Origin: RGIG5952 sp045627605
GTDB taxonomy: Bacteria; Verrucomicrobiota; Kiritimatiellia; RFP12; JAAYLN01
Direction of reading: 5' to 3'
Assembly: GCA_045627605.1 (NCBI GenBank)
Contig: JAZQOA010000139.1
Coordinates: forward strand, 66,900 to 130,899
DNA: 64,000 bases
Shown here: positions 53,000 through 64,000 of the stretch, piece after piece
Layout: every line of letters starts with the position of its first letter
Numbering within the stretch: the stretch's first letter is position 1
Program-made: the position numbers and the translations under genes
The notes under the pieces: generated by a model
What the model saw: the letters and a program-made list of their open reading frames with translations, nothing else
Databases searched by the model: none
What the model was told of the DNA's origin: nothing

Positions 53000-54547
53000 A
53001 TGAAAAACGGAGGATTGCAGACGGCCGCGGCCGTGTTCGCCGCCGGTTGCGCGCTGGGCGGGACGGGGTGGCGGACGACAGGCTTTGCCCAAGTCGCCGG
53101 CGACCGGGTGGTCGTTGAAGTCCCCGCCGGAAAAGAATCCGCTGGCGGCATGGCGATGGCGGAGTTTGACGTCGGGCAGTATGCGGATGGTTTCGTGGCG
53201 GAAATCCGCTGTCGCGGCGAAAACATCTCCAAGACCCCGCTGTCCTGGCACGGGCTGAAATTCATGTTCAAGTACGACGACGCGGGAGGCGTCACGCACT
53301 GGCCGCAGGCGGTGAAGCGCGAGGGGTCCTTCGACTGGTGTACGCTCACGCTGTGCGCCGGCGGGCCCGGTTTCTCGGCGAAAGGCGGGCGAGGCCTGCT
53401 GGTGCTCGGGCTCCAGGCGGCAAGCGGCTCCGTGGAGTTTGACCTGTCCTCTCTCAAGATCCGCCCGGCGCGGCCCCTTTGGCCCGTTGCCAACGGCGAG
53501 TTCCGCGTGAAATACCCCGCGCATTTCCCGGTGTTGGGACGCGGGCGCGGCGTGATGCTTCCCGGCGGACTTTGCAAGGAGGAGGACTTCGCCCTCCTGA
53601 AGGAATGGGGCGCCACGCTGGGGCGCTACCAGATGATCCGAGGATGGGGCCTCGACGACACCGACCGCGATCTCGCCGACTACGACAAGTGGCTTGACGG
53701 CAAGCTCGACCACCTGGAGCGCGTCGTCCTGCCGCTGGCCGCGAAATACGGGGTGATGATCGTCGTCGACCTCCACGTCCCGCCCGGGGGGCGCCACGGC
53801 GGCGAGATGAACATGTTCCACGAGCGCGAGTACGCCGACCATTTCGTCGCGTGCTGGCGGCGTATCGCGGGCCGTTTCAAGGGCCGCCCCGAAATCTACG
53901 GATACGACCTCGTCAACGAGCCGCAGCAGCAGTTCGAAGCCCTTCCCGAATGCGACTACTGGACCCTGCAGCGGCGCGCCGCCGAGGCCGTGCGTGAAGT
54001 CGATCCCGACGCCACCGTCGTCATTGAGTCCAACGGCTGGGATTGCGCGGGGACCTTTTCCTACTTGTCTCCGCTCGCGATGGACAACGTGGTCTACGAG
54101 TTCCACATGTACTGGCCGATGGAATTCACGCACCAGGGCGTGGGCGGAGGCGCAGCCAACTGGAAGAAGGCGAAGTACCCAGACCCCGCCAGAGGGTGGG
54201 ACAAGGAAGGCCTGCGCAAGGCCCTCGCACCCGTCGTGGCTTTCCAGCGCAAACACGGGGCGCGCATTTACGCGGGGGAGTTTTCCGCAGTTGCCTGGGC
54301 GGAGGGTGCCGGCGCCTACATCGCCGATTGCATCTCGCTTTTCGAGGAATACGGTTTTGACTGGACGTACCATGCGTTCCGGGAATGGCAGGGGTGGAGC
54401 GTCGAGCACGAATGCGACGGCCCAGGAGAAAAATTCCGCCCGTCGAAGGAAAACGACCGCCAGCAGGCGTTGCGCGAGGGGTTGGCTCTGTCGCGCGGGC
54501 AAGGCGGAGGCAAGGAGAGTGAAAATGGGCGCGAAAACGGTCTTTGA
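53000..54547 (+). CDS. GH5-family endoglycosidase
   Basis: The 515-residue protein has a short hydrophobic N-terminus (GGLQTAAAVFAAGCALGGTG), perhaps a lipoprotein-like or weak signal peptide. A beta-sandwich carbohydrate-binding-like domain spans about 30-155. The GH5 barrel has GVMIVVDLHVPPGGRHGGE, acid/base Glu307 in YDLVNEPQQQF, VIESNGWDCAGTF, VYEFHMYWPMEFTHQG and nucleophile Glu427 in IYAGEFSAVAW. Such enzymes cleave beta-linked glucans, mannans or xyloglucans; the exact substrate cannot be read from sequence. The last 23 bases overlap the start of the next gene. Confidence 0.88.
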   Translation: MKNGGLQTAAAVFAAGCALGGTGWRTTGFAQVAGDRVVVEVPAGKESAGGMAMAEFDVGQYADGFVAEIRCRGENISKTPLSWHGLKFMFKYDDAGGVTHWPQAVKREGSFDWCTLTLCAGGPGFSAKGGRGLLVLGLQAASGSVEFDLSSLKIRPARPLWPVANGEFRVKYPAHFPVLGRGRGVMLPGGLCKEEDFALLKEWGATLGRYQMIRGWGLDDTDRDLADYDKWLDGKLDHLERVVLPLAAKYGVMIVVDLHVPPGGRHGGEMNMFHEREYADHFVACWRRIAGRFKGRPEIYGYDLVNEPQQQFEALPECDYWTLQRRAAEAVREVDPDATVVIESNGWDCAGTFSYLSPLAMDNVVYEFHMYWPMEFTHQGVGGGAANWKKAKYPDPARGWDKEGLRKALAPVVAFQRKHGARIYAGEFSAVAWAEGAGAYIADCISLFEEYGFDWTYHAFREWQGWSVEHECDGPGEKFRPSKENDRQQALREGLALSRGQGGGKESENGRENGL

Positions 54548-55592
54548 CATCACGGAATTCGGCGCGGTCGGCGATGGTTCGGCTGATTCGACCGCGGCCA
54601 TCCAGAAGGCGCTTGACGCGGCCGCCGCCTGCCGCGGGACTGTTGTCGTGCCGCCCGGGACGTATCTTTCGGGAATGCTGAGGCTCGGCGCCGGCGTGAG
54701 TCTCGAAGGGCATTCCGCCTGGAGTTTCCGTTCTTTCGGGGCGTCGACCATTGTCCTGGCCGATCCGAAAGCCGCCTGTCTGCTCGACATCACGGGGGCG
54801 TTTGGATGCTCCATCCGGGGGATGAGCCTCGATGGCGGGAAGCTGGGCGAGGGAATCCACGGCGTCCGGCTCCAGTGGCCCGAATACAACGGCGGCGGGG
54901 AGGAGGACACCCCGACCATCGACGACTGCCGCATCGGGCGCTTCACGGGCGACGGCCTCCACTATGGGCACGTGTGGTGCTTTTCCGTCCGCCATAGCAT
55001 GATCTGCTCCAATGGCGGCGCCGGGCTCTTCATCGACGGCTGGGACGGCTTCGTCATCGACAATTGGTTCTCGGGCAACCGGGGTTGCGGCATGGCCGGC
55101 GGCGCCTGCTGCGCCTCCGTAACCGCGACGGGCAACCGCATCGAATGGAACGGCGTGGCCGGTGTTTCGATGCCCAATGTGAACTGCTGCAATTTCACCG
55201 GGAACTACTTCGACCGTTCGTTCGGGCCGGGACTCGTCCTTGGCGGCGCGGGGCGGGCGAGTGCCGTCTCCGTCTCGGGCAACGTCTTCTACCGCTCCGG
55301 CAAGCCCATGGAACGGCCTTTCGCCGAAAAATGGGACAGTTCGCACGTCAGGCTCACCAACGCCGAGGACATTGCCGTCACGGGCAACACCTTCAGGATC
55401 GGGCGCGATGACGGCGGCAAGGGCGTGTGGAGCCCGGAATACGTCGCCGTGCTCAAGGATTGCGAGAAATGCGTTTTCTCGGCCAATACCTGGAACAGGG
55501 GCGGCCTTGCGGACGGCATTGTCCTGCTTGGGCGAAACGACGATGTCGCCATGGACGGCAACGTTGGCGCAACGGCCACTCCCGCGCCGTGA
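54525..55592 (+). CDS. Pectate-lyase-3-like parallel beta-helix protein
   Basis: The 355-residue protein opens with FDITEFGAVGDGSADSTAAI and VVVPPGTYLSGMLRLG, the N-terminal signature shared by GH28/pectate-lyase-superfamily and phage-tailspike-like beta-helix proteins. Repeated coils follow (CRIGRFTGDGLHYG, SNGGAGLFIDGW, VTATGNRIEWNGVAGVS, VTGNTFRIG). No signal peptide is seen. AAGGAG is seven bases before the ATG at 54525; a longer frame upstream overlaps the GH5 gene and is rejected. A role in polysaccharide cleavage or binding is likely; active residues are not assignable. Confidence 0.78.
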   Translation: MGAKTVFDITEFGAVGDGSADSTAAIQKALDAAAACRGTVVVPPGTYLSGMLRLGAGVSLEGHSAWSFRSFGASTIVLADPKAACLLDITGAFGCSIRGMSLDGGKLGEGIHGVRLQWPEYNGGGEEDTPTIDDCRIGRFTGDGLHYGHVWCFSVRHSMICSNGGAGLFIDGWDGFVIDNWFSGNRGCGMAGGACCASVTATGNRIEWNGVAGVSMPNVNCCNFTGNYFDRSFGPGLVLGGAGRASAVSVSGNVFYRSGKPMERPFAEKWDSSHVRLTNAEDIAVTGNTFRIGRDDGGKGVWSPEYVAVLKDCEKCVFSANTWNRGGLADGIVLLGRNDDVAMDGNVGATATPAP

Positions 55593-55643
55593 CGGATTGT
55601 TTTTCTTTGTTTGTTTTGCCGATAAAGGCATGTGAGGTTAAGA

Positions 55644-57449
55644 ATGATGAAATTTGAATTCCTTGAACCAGGTGCGATCCGTCTCGTGGGGTTGCCCGAC
55701 TATTACGCGCGGTGGACGATCAGGAAGCAGCTCCTCGACCGCGACGCCTGGCGCCATTTCGTCGAAGTGTATCGGACCGCGGCCGATGTCGCGGACCAGG
55801 GCTGGCGCGGCGAATACTGGGGGAAGATGATGCGCGGGGCGTGCCTGATGCAAGCCTATTCGGGCGACGACGACTTGTACGAAGTCCTGGAGGAAGCCGT
55901 CCGGGGCCTTCTTGACGCACAGGACGCGGACGGGCGTTTTTCCACCTACGATAAGGCGACGGAGTTTTCGGGCTGGGATATGTGGTGCCGCAAGTATGTC
56001 CTTACGGGCATGCAGCACTTTTACGACATTTGCCGTGACGAGGCGCTCAAGGCCCGCATCGTCACGGCGCTTTGCCGCCACGCCGACTACATCCTGGACC
56101 ATGTCGGCGACGGTCCCGGCAAGGTGCCCGTCACCGAGACGAGCACGGCCTGGCTGGGCGTCAACGCCGCGTCGATTCTCGAACCCTTCGTGCGGCTCCA
56201 CGTCATGACCGGCGAGGCGCGGTATCTTGGTTTCGCGCGCCACATTCTTTCCACGGGCGGGTGCACGGGCGGCGATCTCGTGGAGCTGGCGCTCGCGGAC
56301 AGGCTCAAACCCTTCCAGTACCCCGAGACGAAGGCTTACGAGACGATGTCGTTCTTCGAGGGCGTCCTTGCCTGCTACGAGGTGACGGGCGAGGAACGGC
56401 TGTTCACGGCGGTCAGGAATTTCGTCGAGGCGGTCTTCGAGAGCGACATCACGATTATCGGCTGTGCCGGCTGCACGCACGAGCTCTTTGACAATTCGGC
56501 GGCGAAGCAGACCGAGTATTCCGAAACCATCATGCAGGAAACATGCGTGACGGTCACGTGGATGCGTCTTCTCGCCCGCATGCTCGCCGCCACGGGCGAC
56601 GCGCGTTACGCGGAGCGCATCGAGCAGTCCGCGCTCAACGCGCTTTACGGCAGCGTCAACTTCCGCGGCCTGGACCAAGTCAACCTCCAGACCGGCAAAC
56701 TTGAAAAGGGGCTGCCCTTCGACAGCTACAGTCCGCTCTACAACAACAGGCGCGGTCGCGGCATCGGCGGCTTCAAGCGCTTCGCCGACGGCACCTACTA
56801 CGGCTGCTGCGCCTGCATCGCCGCCGCCGGAATGGCGCTCTATCCCCGTCTTGCGGCAATGCGCGCCGCGTCGGGCTTCGTCTTCAACGAGTTCTATTCC
56901 GGAGAGATCGCGTCCGTGACGCCTGCGGGACGGCGCGTGACCTTCGCAATGGAAGGCCGCTACCCGAAGGAGGGGACCTTCAAAATATCCCTTTCGCTTG
57001 ACGAACCCGAGCAATTTTCGGTCGTCCTTCGCGTTCCGTCCTTCGCCCGCGACGCCGTTGTCACGGTTTGCGGCGAGGCTGGGCGCGTCGAACCCGGTTA
57101 CCACGTCGTGACGCGCGAATGGCGCGATGGCGATGCGGTGGCGCTGGAGTTCGGCTTTGATCTCGAGGAGGTGCGGCTCAATGGCAAGGCCGCCTTCAGG
57201 CTGGGGCCGCTTGTCCTCGCCCGCGACAACCTCAAGGAAGGCGGCGCGGCGGACATGGCCGAGGCCGTGCGCTTCTCGCGCGATGGGAAAGGCGCCGCCA
57301 AGTGGAACGCGCTCCAGCCCGAGGGAATGGAGCAGGCGAGGATTGAGCTTGTCCGCGAGGAGGGCGGCGCGTTGCTGCTTACGGACTACGCCTCCTGCGG
57401 CAAGAACTGGACGGATCCCGCAGCTTTCATGACCGTCTGGATGAACTGA
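55644..57449 (+). CDS. GH127-family (DUF1680) beta-L-arabinofuranosidase-like enzyme
   Basis: The protein is about 601 residues. An alpha/alpha barrel (residues 30-400) shows GWRGEYWGKMMRGACLMQAY, LLDAQDADGRFSTY, WCRKYVLTGMQHFYDI and TELFDNSAAKQTEYSET-like segments including a glutamate (SETIMQETCVTVTWM). The cysteine-rich YYGCCACIAAAGM region corresponds to the zinc and nucleophile cysteine site of GH127. A C-terminal beta domain follows. GH127 enzymes release L-arabinofuranose from plant glycoproteins and pectin side chains. The start is the ATG pair at 55644/55647 after GAGGTTAAGA. No signal peptide is visible. Confidence 0.85.
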   Translation: MMKFEFLEPGAIRLVGLPDYYARWTIRKQLLDRDAWRHFVEVYRTAADVADQGWRGEYWGKMMRGACLMQAYSGDDDLYEVLEEAVRGLLDAQDADGRFSTYDKATEFSGWDMWCRKYVLTGMQHFYDICRDEALKARIVTALCRHADYILDHVGDGPGKVPVTETSTAWLGVNAASILEPFVRLHVMTGEARYLGFARHILSTGGCTGGDLVELALADRLKPFQYPETKAYETMSFFEGVLACYEVTGEERLFTAVRNFVEAVFESDITIIGCAGCTHELFDNSAAKQTEYSETIMQETCVTVTWMRLLARMLAATGDARYAERIEQSALNALYGSVNFRGLDQVNLQTGKLEKGLPFDSYSPLYNNRRGRGIGGFKRFADGTYYGCCACIAAAGMALYPRLAAMRAASGFVFNEFYSGEIASVTPAGRRVTFAMEGRYPKEGTFKISLSLDEPEQFSVVLRVPSFARDAVVTVCGEAGRVEPGYHVVTREWRDGDAVALEFGFDLEEVRLNGKAAFRLGPLVLARDNLKEGGAADMAEAVRFSRDGKGAAKWNALQPEGMEQARIELVREEGGALLLTDYASCGKNWTDPAAFMTVWMN

Positions 57450-57481
57450 CGCCATGAACAGCGGGGTTTGCAGGTGGCGCG

Positions 57482-58159
57482 ATGGATGTTGAAGACCATG
57501 CGACGCCAGGGGTGGGGCGCTGGGTTGAACTCGCCGCCCTTTATTTCGTCTTGCCGGCGGCATTGACGGCGGCAAGGTGTTTGGCGTGGCGCCATCTGCC
57601 TGTGATTCCCGTGCTGTGGGTCGTCGCGTTGCCCGCTTCGATCTGGCTGGCCCGGCATGGCCTTGGGCGCGAGGAACTTTTCGGAAGCGTTCCGCGTTTG
57701 CGCGAGGCCCCGCGGCTCGTGCTCCGCGCCGCGATTCTGGCCGTCCCGCTCGTCGTCCTAATGTATTTCGCCTTTCCCGAGTCATTCTTCGCCCTGCCGC
57801 GGCGAAACATTGTCTTCTGGCTCGTCATCATGGTCTGCTACCCGCTCTTTTCGGTCTTTCCGCAGGGAATCATCTACCGCGGGTTCTTCCTCGGGAGGTA
57901 CGGACCGCTTTTTTCAAGTCCGCTGGCGCGGCGCATCGTGGCGGCGCTTTGCTTCAGCTTCAGCCACGTCTTCTTCCTGAATGCGTGGGCCTTGGCCCTG
58001 ACTTTTGTCGGCGGGCTTTTCTTTATGCGCACCTACGAACGGACAGGCAGCCTCTTCCTTGCCAACTTCGAGCACGCCCTTTACGGCGACCTGCTCTTCA
58101 CGATTGGCTACGGCAGCCTGTTCCTGTACCACGGGACGCTTGCCCTGGTTGGAACCTGA
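57482..58159 (+). CDS. CPBP-family intramembrane protease-like protein, altered motif 1
   Basis: The 225-residue membrane protein has about six hydrophobic helices. CPBP/Abi motifs 2 and 3 are intact: FSFSHVFF (FxxxH, His162) and NFEHALYGD (HxxxD, His198). Motif 1 reads FPQGIIYRGFF (127-135), so the catalytic EE of EExxxR is replaced by QG while the arginine remains. Activity is therefore questionable. It is the last gene of the polysaccharide cluster, 32 bases after GH127, and convergent with uvrA. Confidence 0.8.
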   Translation: MDVEDHATPGVGRWVELAALYFVLPAALTAARCLAWRHLPVIPVLWVVALPASIWLARHGLGREELFGSVPRLREAPRLVLRAAILAVPLVVLMYFAFPESFFALPRRNIVFWLVIMVCYPLFSVFPQGIIYRGFFLGRYGPLFSSPLARRIVAALCFSFSHVFFLNAWALALTFVGGLFFMRTYERTGSLFLANFEHALYGDLLFTIGYGSLFLYHGTLALVGT

Positions 58160-58183
58160 GGGGCCTGGGCAGGCGCGGGGCTA

Positions 58184-61024
<2,841 letters not shown>

Positions 61025-62086
61025 TTACCTGTTGCCGTAGTTTTGCTCGATCCACTTGCGGTAGTCGCCGCTGCGAACGGAATCGACCCACGCGCCATTG
61101 GCGAGGTACCAGCGGACGGTCTCTTCGAAGCCGGAGTCCGCCGTGTGCGTCTGCTTCCAGCCGAAGTCGCGCTCGAGGCGGGAGCAGTCGATGGCGTAGC
61201 GCTGGTCGTGCCCGAGGCGGTCCGCGACGTGCGTGATGAGCGACTCGCGCGGCTTGCCGGAGGGCAGGGGGGCGGCGAGCTTGTCGACGAGGGCGCAGAT
61301 TTTCTTCACGACGTCGATGTTGCGGAGCTCGGAGCGGCCGCCGACGCAGTAGGTCTCGCCATTGGCGGCGCGCGTCATCACGGTCCAGATCGCCGCGCAG
61401 TGGTCGTCGACGTGGAGCCAGTCGCGGATGTTGAGTCCCTCGCCGTAGACGGGAAGGGGCTTGCCTTCGAGCGCGTTGAGGATCATCAGCGGGATGAGTT
61501 TCTCGGGGAACTGGTAGGGCCCGTAGTTGTTGGAGCAGTTCGAAATCGTCACGGGCAGGCCGTAGGTGTCGTGGTAGGCGCGGGCGATATGGTCCGACGA
61601 CGCTTTCGACGACGAATAGGGCGAGTGCGGCTGGTAGGGCGTTGTCTCCGAGAAGTAGCCCTCCGGACCGAGCGAGCCGAAGACCTCGTCGGTCGAGACG
61701 TGGTGGAAGCGCACGAGTCGGTCGCCGAGCTCGCGGGCGGCCTGCAGGAGGTTGAAGGTGCCCACGACGTTGGTCTGGATGAAGTCGCCCGGCGAGACGA
61801 TCGAGCGGTCGACATGCGACTCCGCCGCGAAGTGGCAGACGGCGTCGACGCCGTAGTCGGCGAAGGCCTTGCGGATGGCTTCGGGGTCGCGGATGTCGGC
61901 GTGGACGAAGACGTAGCGGTCGCCGAATTTGGCGGCGACGTCGTCGAGGCTGCGTGGGTTGCCGGCGTAGGTCAGGGCGTCGAAGTTGATGATTCGGCCC
62001 TCGAAGCCCGTCTTCTCGAAGACATGGCGGATGAAGTTGGAGCCGATGAAGCCGGCGCCGCCCGTGACGAAGAGGTTTTTGAACAT
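61025..62086 (-). CDS. rfbB: dTDP-glucose 4,6-dehydratase
   Basis: The 353-residue extended SDR enzyme converts dTDP-glucose to dTDP-4-keto-6-deoxyglucose, the first committed step to dTDP-rhamnose and other deoxysugars. NAD-binding VTGGAGFIGSNFIRHV, catalytic HHVSTDEVFGSLG (Thr-Asp-Glu), YSSSKASSDH (Tyr-x3-Lys) and the substrate segment CSNNYGPYQFPEKLIPLMI are present. The usual partners rfbA, rfbC and rfbD are not adjacent. Confidence 0.95.
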   Translation of the reverse strand: MFKNLFVTGGAGFIGSNFIRHVFEKTGFEGRIINFDALTYAGNPRSLDDVAAKFGDRYVFVHADIRDPEAIRKAFADYGVDAVCHFAAESHVDRSIVSPGDFIQTNVVGTFNLLQAARELGDRLVRFHHVSTDEVFGSLGPEGYFSETTPYQPHSPYSSSKASSDHIARAYHDTYGLPVTISNCSNNYGPYQFPEKLIPLMILNALEGKPLPVYGEGLNIRDWLHVDDHCAAIWTVMTRAANGETYCVGGRSELRNIDVVKKICALVDKLAAPLPSGKPRESLITHVADRLGHDQRYAIDCSRLERDFGWKQTHTADSGFEETVRWYLANGAWVDSVRSGDYRKWIEQNYGNR

Positions 62087-62129
62087 TGCGGAGTCTCCTT
62101 TCTGGCTGGTGGGTGGGGAAAACGCGGTG

Positions 62130-63377
62130 TTATTCCGCCGCTTCCTTGACGAGTTTTTCGCTGAGCAGGTTGCCCTTGGCGCGCATCATGCGCTGGAAGG
62201 CCCTGATGGGGAGGCGGCGGATGTTGCCGCCCTTGGTCTTGACCGCGAGCGCCGCGGCCAGGCCGGCGGCCTCGCCCGAGATGGCGCAGGTCGGGATGCA
62301 GCGGGCGCCGTCCCAGATCGTCTTGTCCATCGAGAAGCAGCGGCCGGCTGAAATGAGGTTGGCGTTTGCGACGCCCCGGAGCATGCGCATCGTGATGGCG
62401 AAGACAGGGCCCTTGCGGCGCCAGTCGCCGGTGAGGCCGATGGTGTCGTCGAACCACTGGTACATGCCCGACTCCGTCATCGACTGCTCGCCGACGAGAC
62501 GGCGCGTGGCGCGGAAGCAGGGGATCGATGGGATGTAGAAGGGTTCGACGACGGCTTCCGGATCGCGGTCCTGGTAGATTTTGGCGTCGCGCTTGATGAT
62601 GCCGTGGGACTCGATCACCTGGCGGGTGACGTCGTCGCCGTTCGTGCCGTCGTAGTGGGCGCACTTGAGTTCGGCGGTGTTCATCGTGCGGCTCATGGCG
62701 TTGGACGTCATGCTGAGGTGCGCTACGCCATTTTTGAGGTAGTAGAACCAGCCGGCGGCGACGTTGGAATCCGTCGTCTCCGTTTCCTCGCCGGCCATGT
62801 GGCAGACGTCGGCGTCGCCCGAGGCGTCCACGACGGCGCCGACTTCAATGGCGAAGCGTCCCGACTTGTTTTCGAGGACCAGGTGCGTGATGCCCTTGCG
62901 GTTGCGCCTGACATCGGAAAGCCGCGTGTCGTACATGAGCGTGACGCCTTCGGCGAGGACCCAGTCTTCGAGGGCGAGCGTGTACCAGCCAGGGTTGAAG
63001 ACGGTCTGGAAGCGGATGTTCCTGCGTTCGGCCTTGTCTCCGCCCTTTTCCCAGCACTTGGGTATGCCGCGGAAGACGGCCTCCTTGTTTTCGGACTTGA
63101 GGTCGCGGACGGAGAGGCGGAGGAGCTCCTCGCCGATGCCGCCAATCACCTGGCGGCCGCGCCCGTCGCAAATCGGGAGCCAGCAGGTGACGATGCCGAG
63201 GGTGGCGAGTCCGCCGAGGCCGACTTGTTTCTCGACGAGGCAGACGGAGGCGCCTTCGCGCGCGGCCGCAACCGCCGCCGAAACGCCGGCGATGCCGCCG
63301 CCGACAACGGCGACGTCGAAATGGGATTTGACCTGCAAAACGCGCGCAGGTTCCCTGATGGTGCTGGTGTCTTTCAT
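62130..63377 (-). CDS. FAD-dependent oxidoreductase (FAD_oxidored family)
   Basis: The 415-residue protein has the N-terminal dinucleotide-binding motif VAVVGGGIAGVSAAVAAARE with VEKQVGLGGLATLGIVTCW, a central VVDASGDADVCHMAGEE, and a C-terminal FAD motif (AISGEAAGLAAALAV). This family is common in carbohydrate-degrading Verrucomicrobiota and Planctomycetes and includes heterodisulfide-reductase-like and hydroxylase-like members; the substrate is unknown. No signal peptide is visible. The -10 box is nine bases before the ATG, so the leader is almost absent. Confidence 0.82.
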   Translation of the reverse strand: MKDTSTIREPARVLQVKSHFDVAVVGGGIAGVSAAVAAAREGASVCLVEKQVGLGGLATLGIVTCWLPICDGRGRQVIGGIGEELLRLSVRDLKSENKEAVFRGIPKCWEKGGDKAERRNIRFQTVFNPGWYTLALEDWVLAEGVTLMYDTRLSDVRRNRKGITHLVLENKSGRFAIEVGAVVDASGDADVCHMAGEETETTDSNVAAGWFYYLKNGVAHLSMTSNAMSRTMNTAELKCAHYDGTNGDDVTRQVIESHGIIKRDAKIYQDRDPEAVVEPFYIPSIPCFRATRRLVGEQSMTESGMYQWFDDTIGLTGDWRRKGPVFAITMRMLRGVANANLISAGRCFSMDKTIWDGARCIPTCAISGEAAGLAAALAVKTKGGNIRRLPIRAFQRMMRAKGNLLSEKLVKEAAE

Positions 63378-63386
63378 AATGCTAAT

Positions 63387-63392
63387 ATTATA
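63387..63392 (-). promoter_or_regulatory. -10 promoter of the FAD oxidoreductase
   Basis: Minus strand GTAG-TATAAT, nine bases before the start codon. It abuts the first unit of the tandem-repeat array. Confidence 0.5.
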
Positions 63393-63548
63393 CTACAAGT
63401 TCACGTGGTGCGAGATACGTGGTGCGAGATGCTACAATTTCGCGTGGTGCGAGATACTACGATTTTGCGTGGTGCGTGATACTACAATTTCGCGGGGGTG
63501 CGTGATGCTACGATTTCGCGGGGGTGCGTGATGCTACAAGTTCACGGG
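63393..63548. repeat. Array of 25-26 bp tandem repeats
   Basis: Units start CTACAA/CTACGA and contain TTCGCGTGGTGCGAGATA or TTCGCGGGGGTGCGTGATG, at 63393, 63432, 63457, 63482, 63508 and 63534; the last is partial and a shorter piece lies between the first two. No spacers separate them. Confidence 0.85.
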
Positions 63549-63682
63549 ACACTTGGTAACGCTCGGGACAAAAGATTGCCCCGTGAGTTTGATTCCCTAA
63601 TTCCCTGTTTATTTGATCCCCCAGATTGTGCCATCCCACAGGCAAACTCATCTAACTTGTCATAATGTTCCGCAAAATCTCA
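63549..63682. other. Gene-free stretch
   Basis: No ORF, RNA gene or further repeat copy is seen between the array and the promoter at 63683. Confidence 0.5.
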
Positions 63683-63711
63683 TTGACAATAAAATCTCGT
63701 TGTGTTAGATT
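63683..63711 (+). promoter_or_regulatory. Consensus promoter of the right-edge gene
   Basis: TTGACA (63683-63688), 17 bases and TAGATT (63706-63711). AAAATCTCATTG and AAAATCTCGTTG form a direct repeat around the -35 (63674-63702), a possible operator. Confidence 0.65.
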
Positions 63712-63755
63712 TGTCGCATGTAATTTAACGAACCATGTTCAGGGAGTTCAAAGCC

Positions 63756-64000
63756 ATGCGAAAGGGAAGCAAGAGGACAACGCGAAAACCAGTCGACAGC
63801 GACGCCGCCAGGCCCCGCCGGCGGCTGAGCGCCAAGACGCGCCGCCAGCTCGCGGGCGCCAACCCGTTCGCCGCGCCGCACTACGGGCCGACGGACTCGT
63901 TCCAGCACATGGAGGAGGAGATGGTCAACATCTACCGCGCGCTCTTCGGCCTCGTCACCTGCGCGGCGCTGATCCCGTTCGTCCTCGTCTACATGGCCAT
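63756..64000 (+). CDS. Membrane protein, partial (3' end outside window)
   Basis: The open frame runs to the right edge. With the ATG at 63756, AGGGAG lies nine bases upstream; an ATG at 63735 is also in frame. The first 45 residues are very basic (RKGSKRTTRKPVDSDAARP), followed by a short amphipathic part and the start of a membrane helix (LFGLVTCAALIPFVLVYMA). The family cannot be judged from about 81 residues. Confidence 0.6.
   Translation, partial: MRKGSKRTTRKPVDSDAARPRRRLSAKTRRQLAGANPFAAPHYGPTDSFQHMEEEMVNIYRALFGLVTCAALIPFVLVYMA

Noticed and set aside
62764..63531. Plus-strand frame running into the tandem repeats
   Set aside because: Antisense to the FAD oxidoreductase; its C-terminus is just translated repeat units.
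63393..63548. Possible CRISPR array
   Set aside because: The units follow each other without unique spacers and the unit itself varies; no cas genes are near.

Overview
The window looks like a chromosome segment of a GC-rich, gut- or rumen-type member of the PVC group, most plausibly a Kiritimatiellota/Verrucomicrobiota lineage. This is inferred from three things: a GreA-type protein with a very long N-terminal extension of the kind known in Chlamydiae, many glycan-degrading enzymes (GH109, GH123-like, GH2, GH5, GH127, sialate O-acetylesterase), and very large secreted beta-helix proteins. I cannot name the species. No rRNA, tRNA, insertion sequence or CRISPR array was found.

Layout. 1-2210 (-) is the 5' part of a large soluble protein with an internal duplication; it runs off the left edge. 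2783-5815 (+) holds two glycan enzymes, followed by a 5'-truncated DUF4143 ATPase remnant and a repeat-rich spacer (6681-7337). 7341-24867 is an accessory block: two giant three-module beta-helix/PKD proteins (7341-11651, 20521-24867), a smaller beta-helix protein and a GH5-like enzyme. On the opposite strand inside it (11688-16269) is a tight three-gene unit of two CesT-like type III secretion chaperones and a 1222-residue candidate effector. This unit is the most interesting find.

24988-29560 (-) carries icd, asd and the long GreA protein. 30042-31670 (+) is a DUF4091/GH123-like enzyme. 31785-38860 (-) is an apparent eight-gene operon: UPF0237 (ACT), UPF0210, pyrC, pyrK, pyrD, pyrF, pyrE, pyrB. 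It supplies every de novo UMP step after carbamoyl phosphate. 38949-40544 (+) is a secreted sialate O-acetylesterase. 40568-45642 (-) has two amidohydrolases, a GH2 beta-galactosidase and rmuC.

45726-47300 (-) is an AAA ATPase with a nuclease-like C-terminus. 47403-50370 (-) is an RNA-repair operon (small coiled-coil protein, rtcA, rtcB) behind a near-consensus sigma-54 promoter. It diverges from rtcR (50535-52142, +), which encodes the sigma-54 activator expected to control it. 52224-58159 (+) is a polysaccharide cluster: SGNH hydrolase, GH5, pectate-lyase-like beta-helix protein, GH127 and a CPBP membrane protein. 58184-63377 (-) holds uvrA, rfbB and an FAD oxidoreductase, followed by an array of 25-26 bp tandem repeats and a truncated membrane protein at the right edge.

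Many genes share an extended -10 promoter (TGG-TATAAT type), sometimes so close to the ATG that the mRNA would be leaderless.
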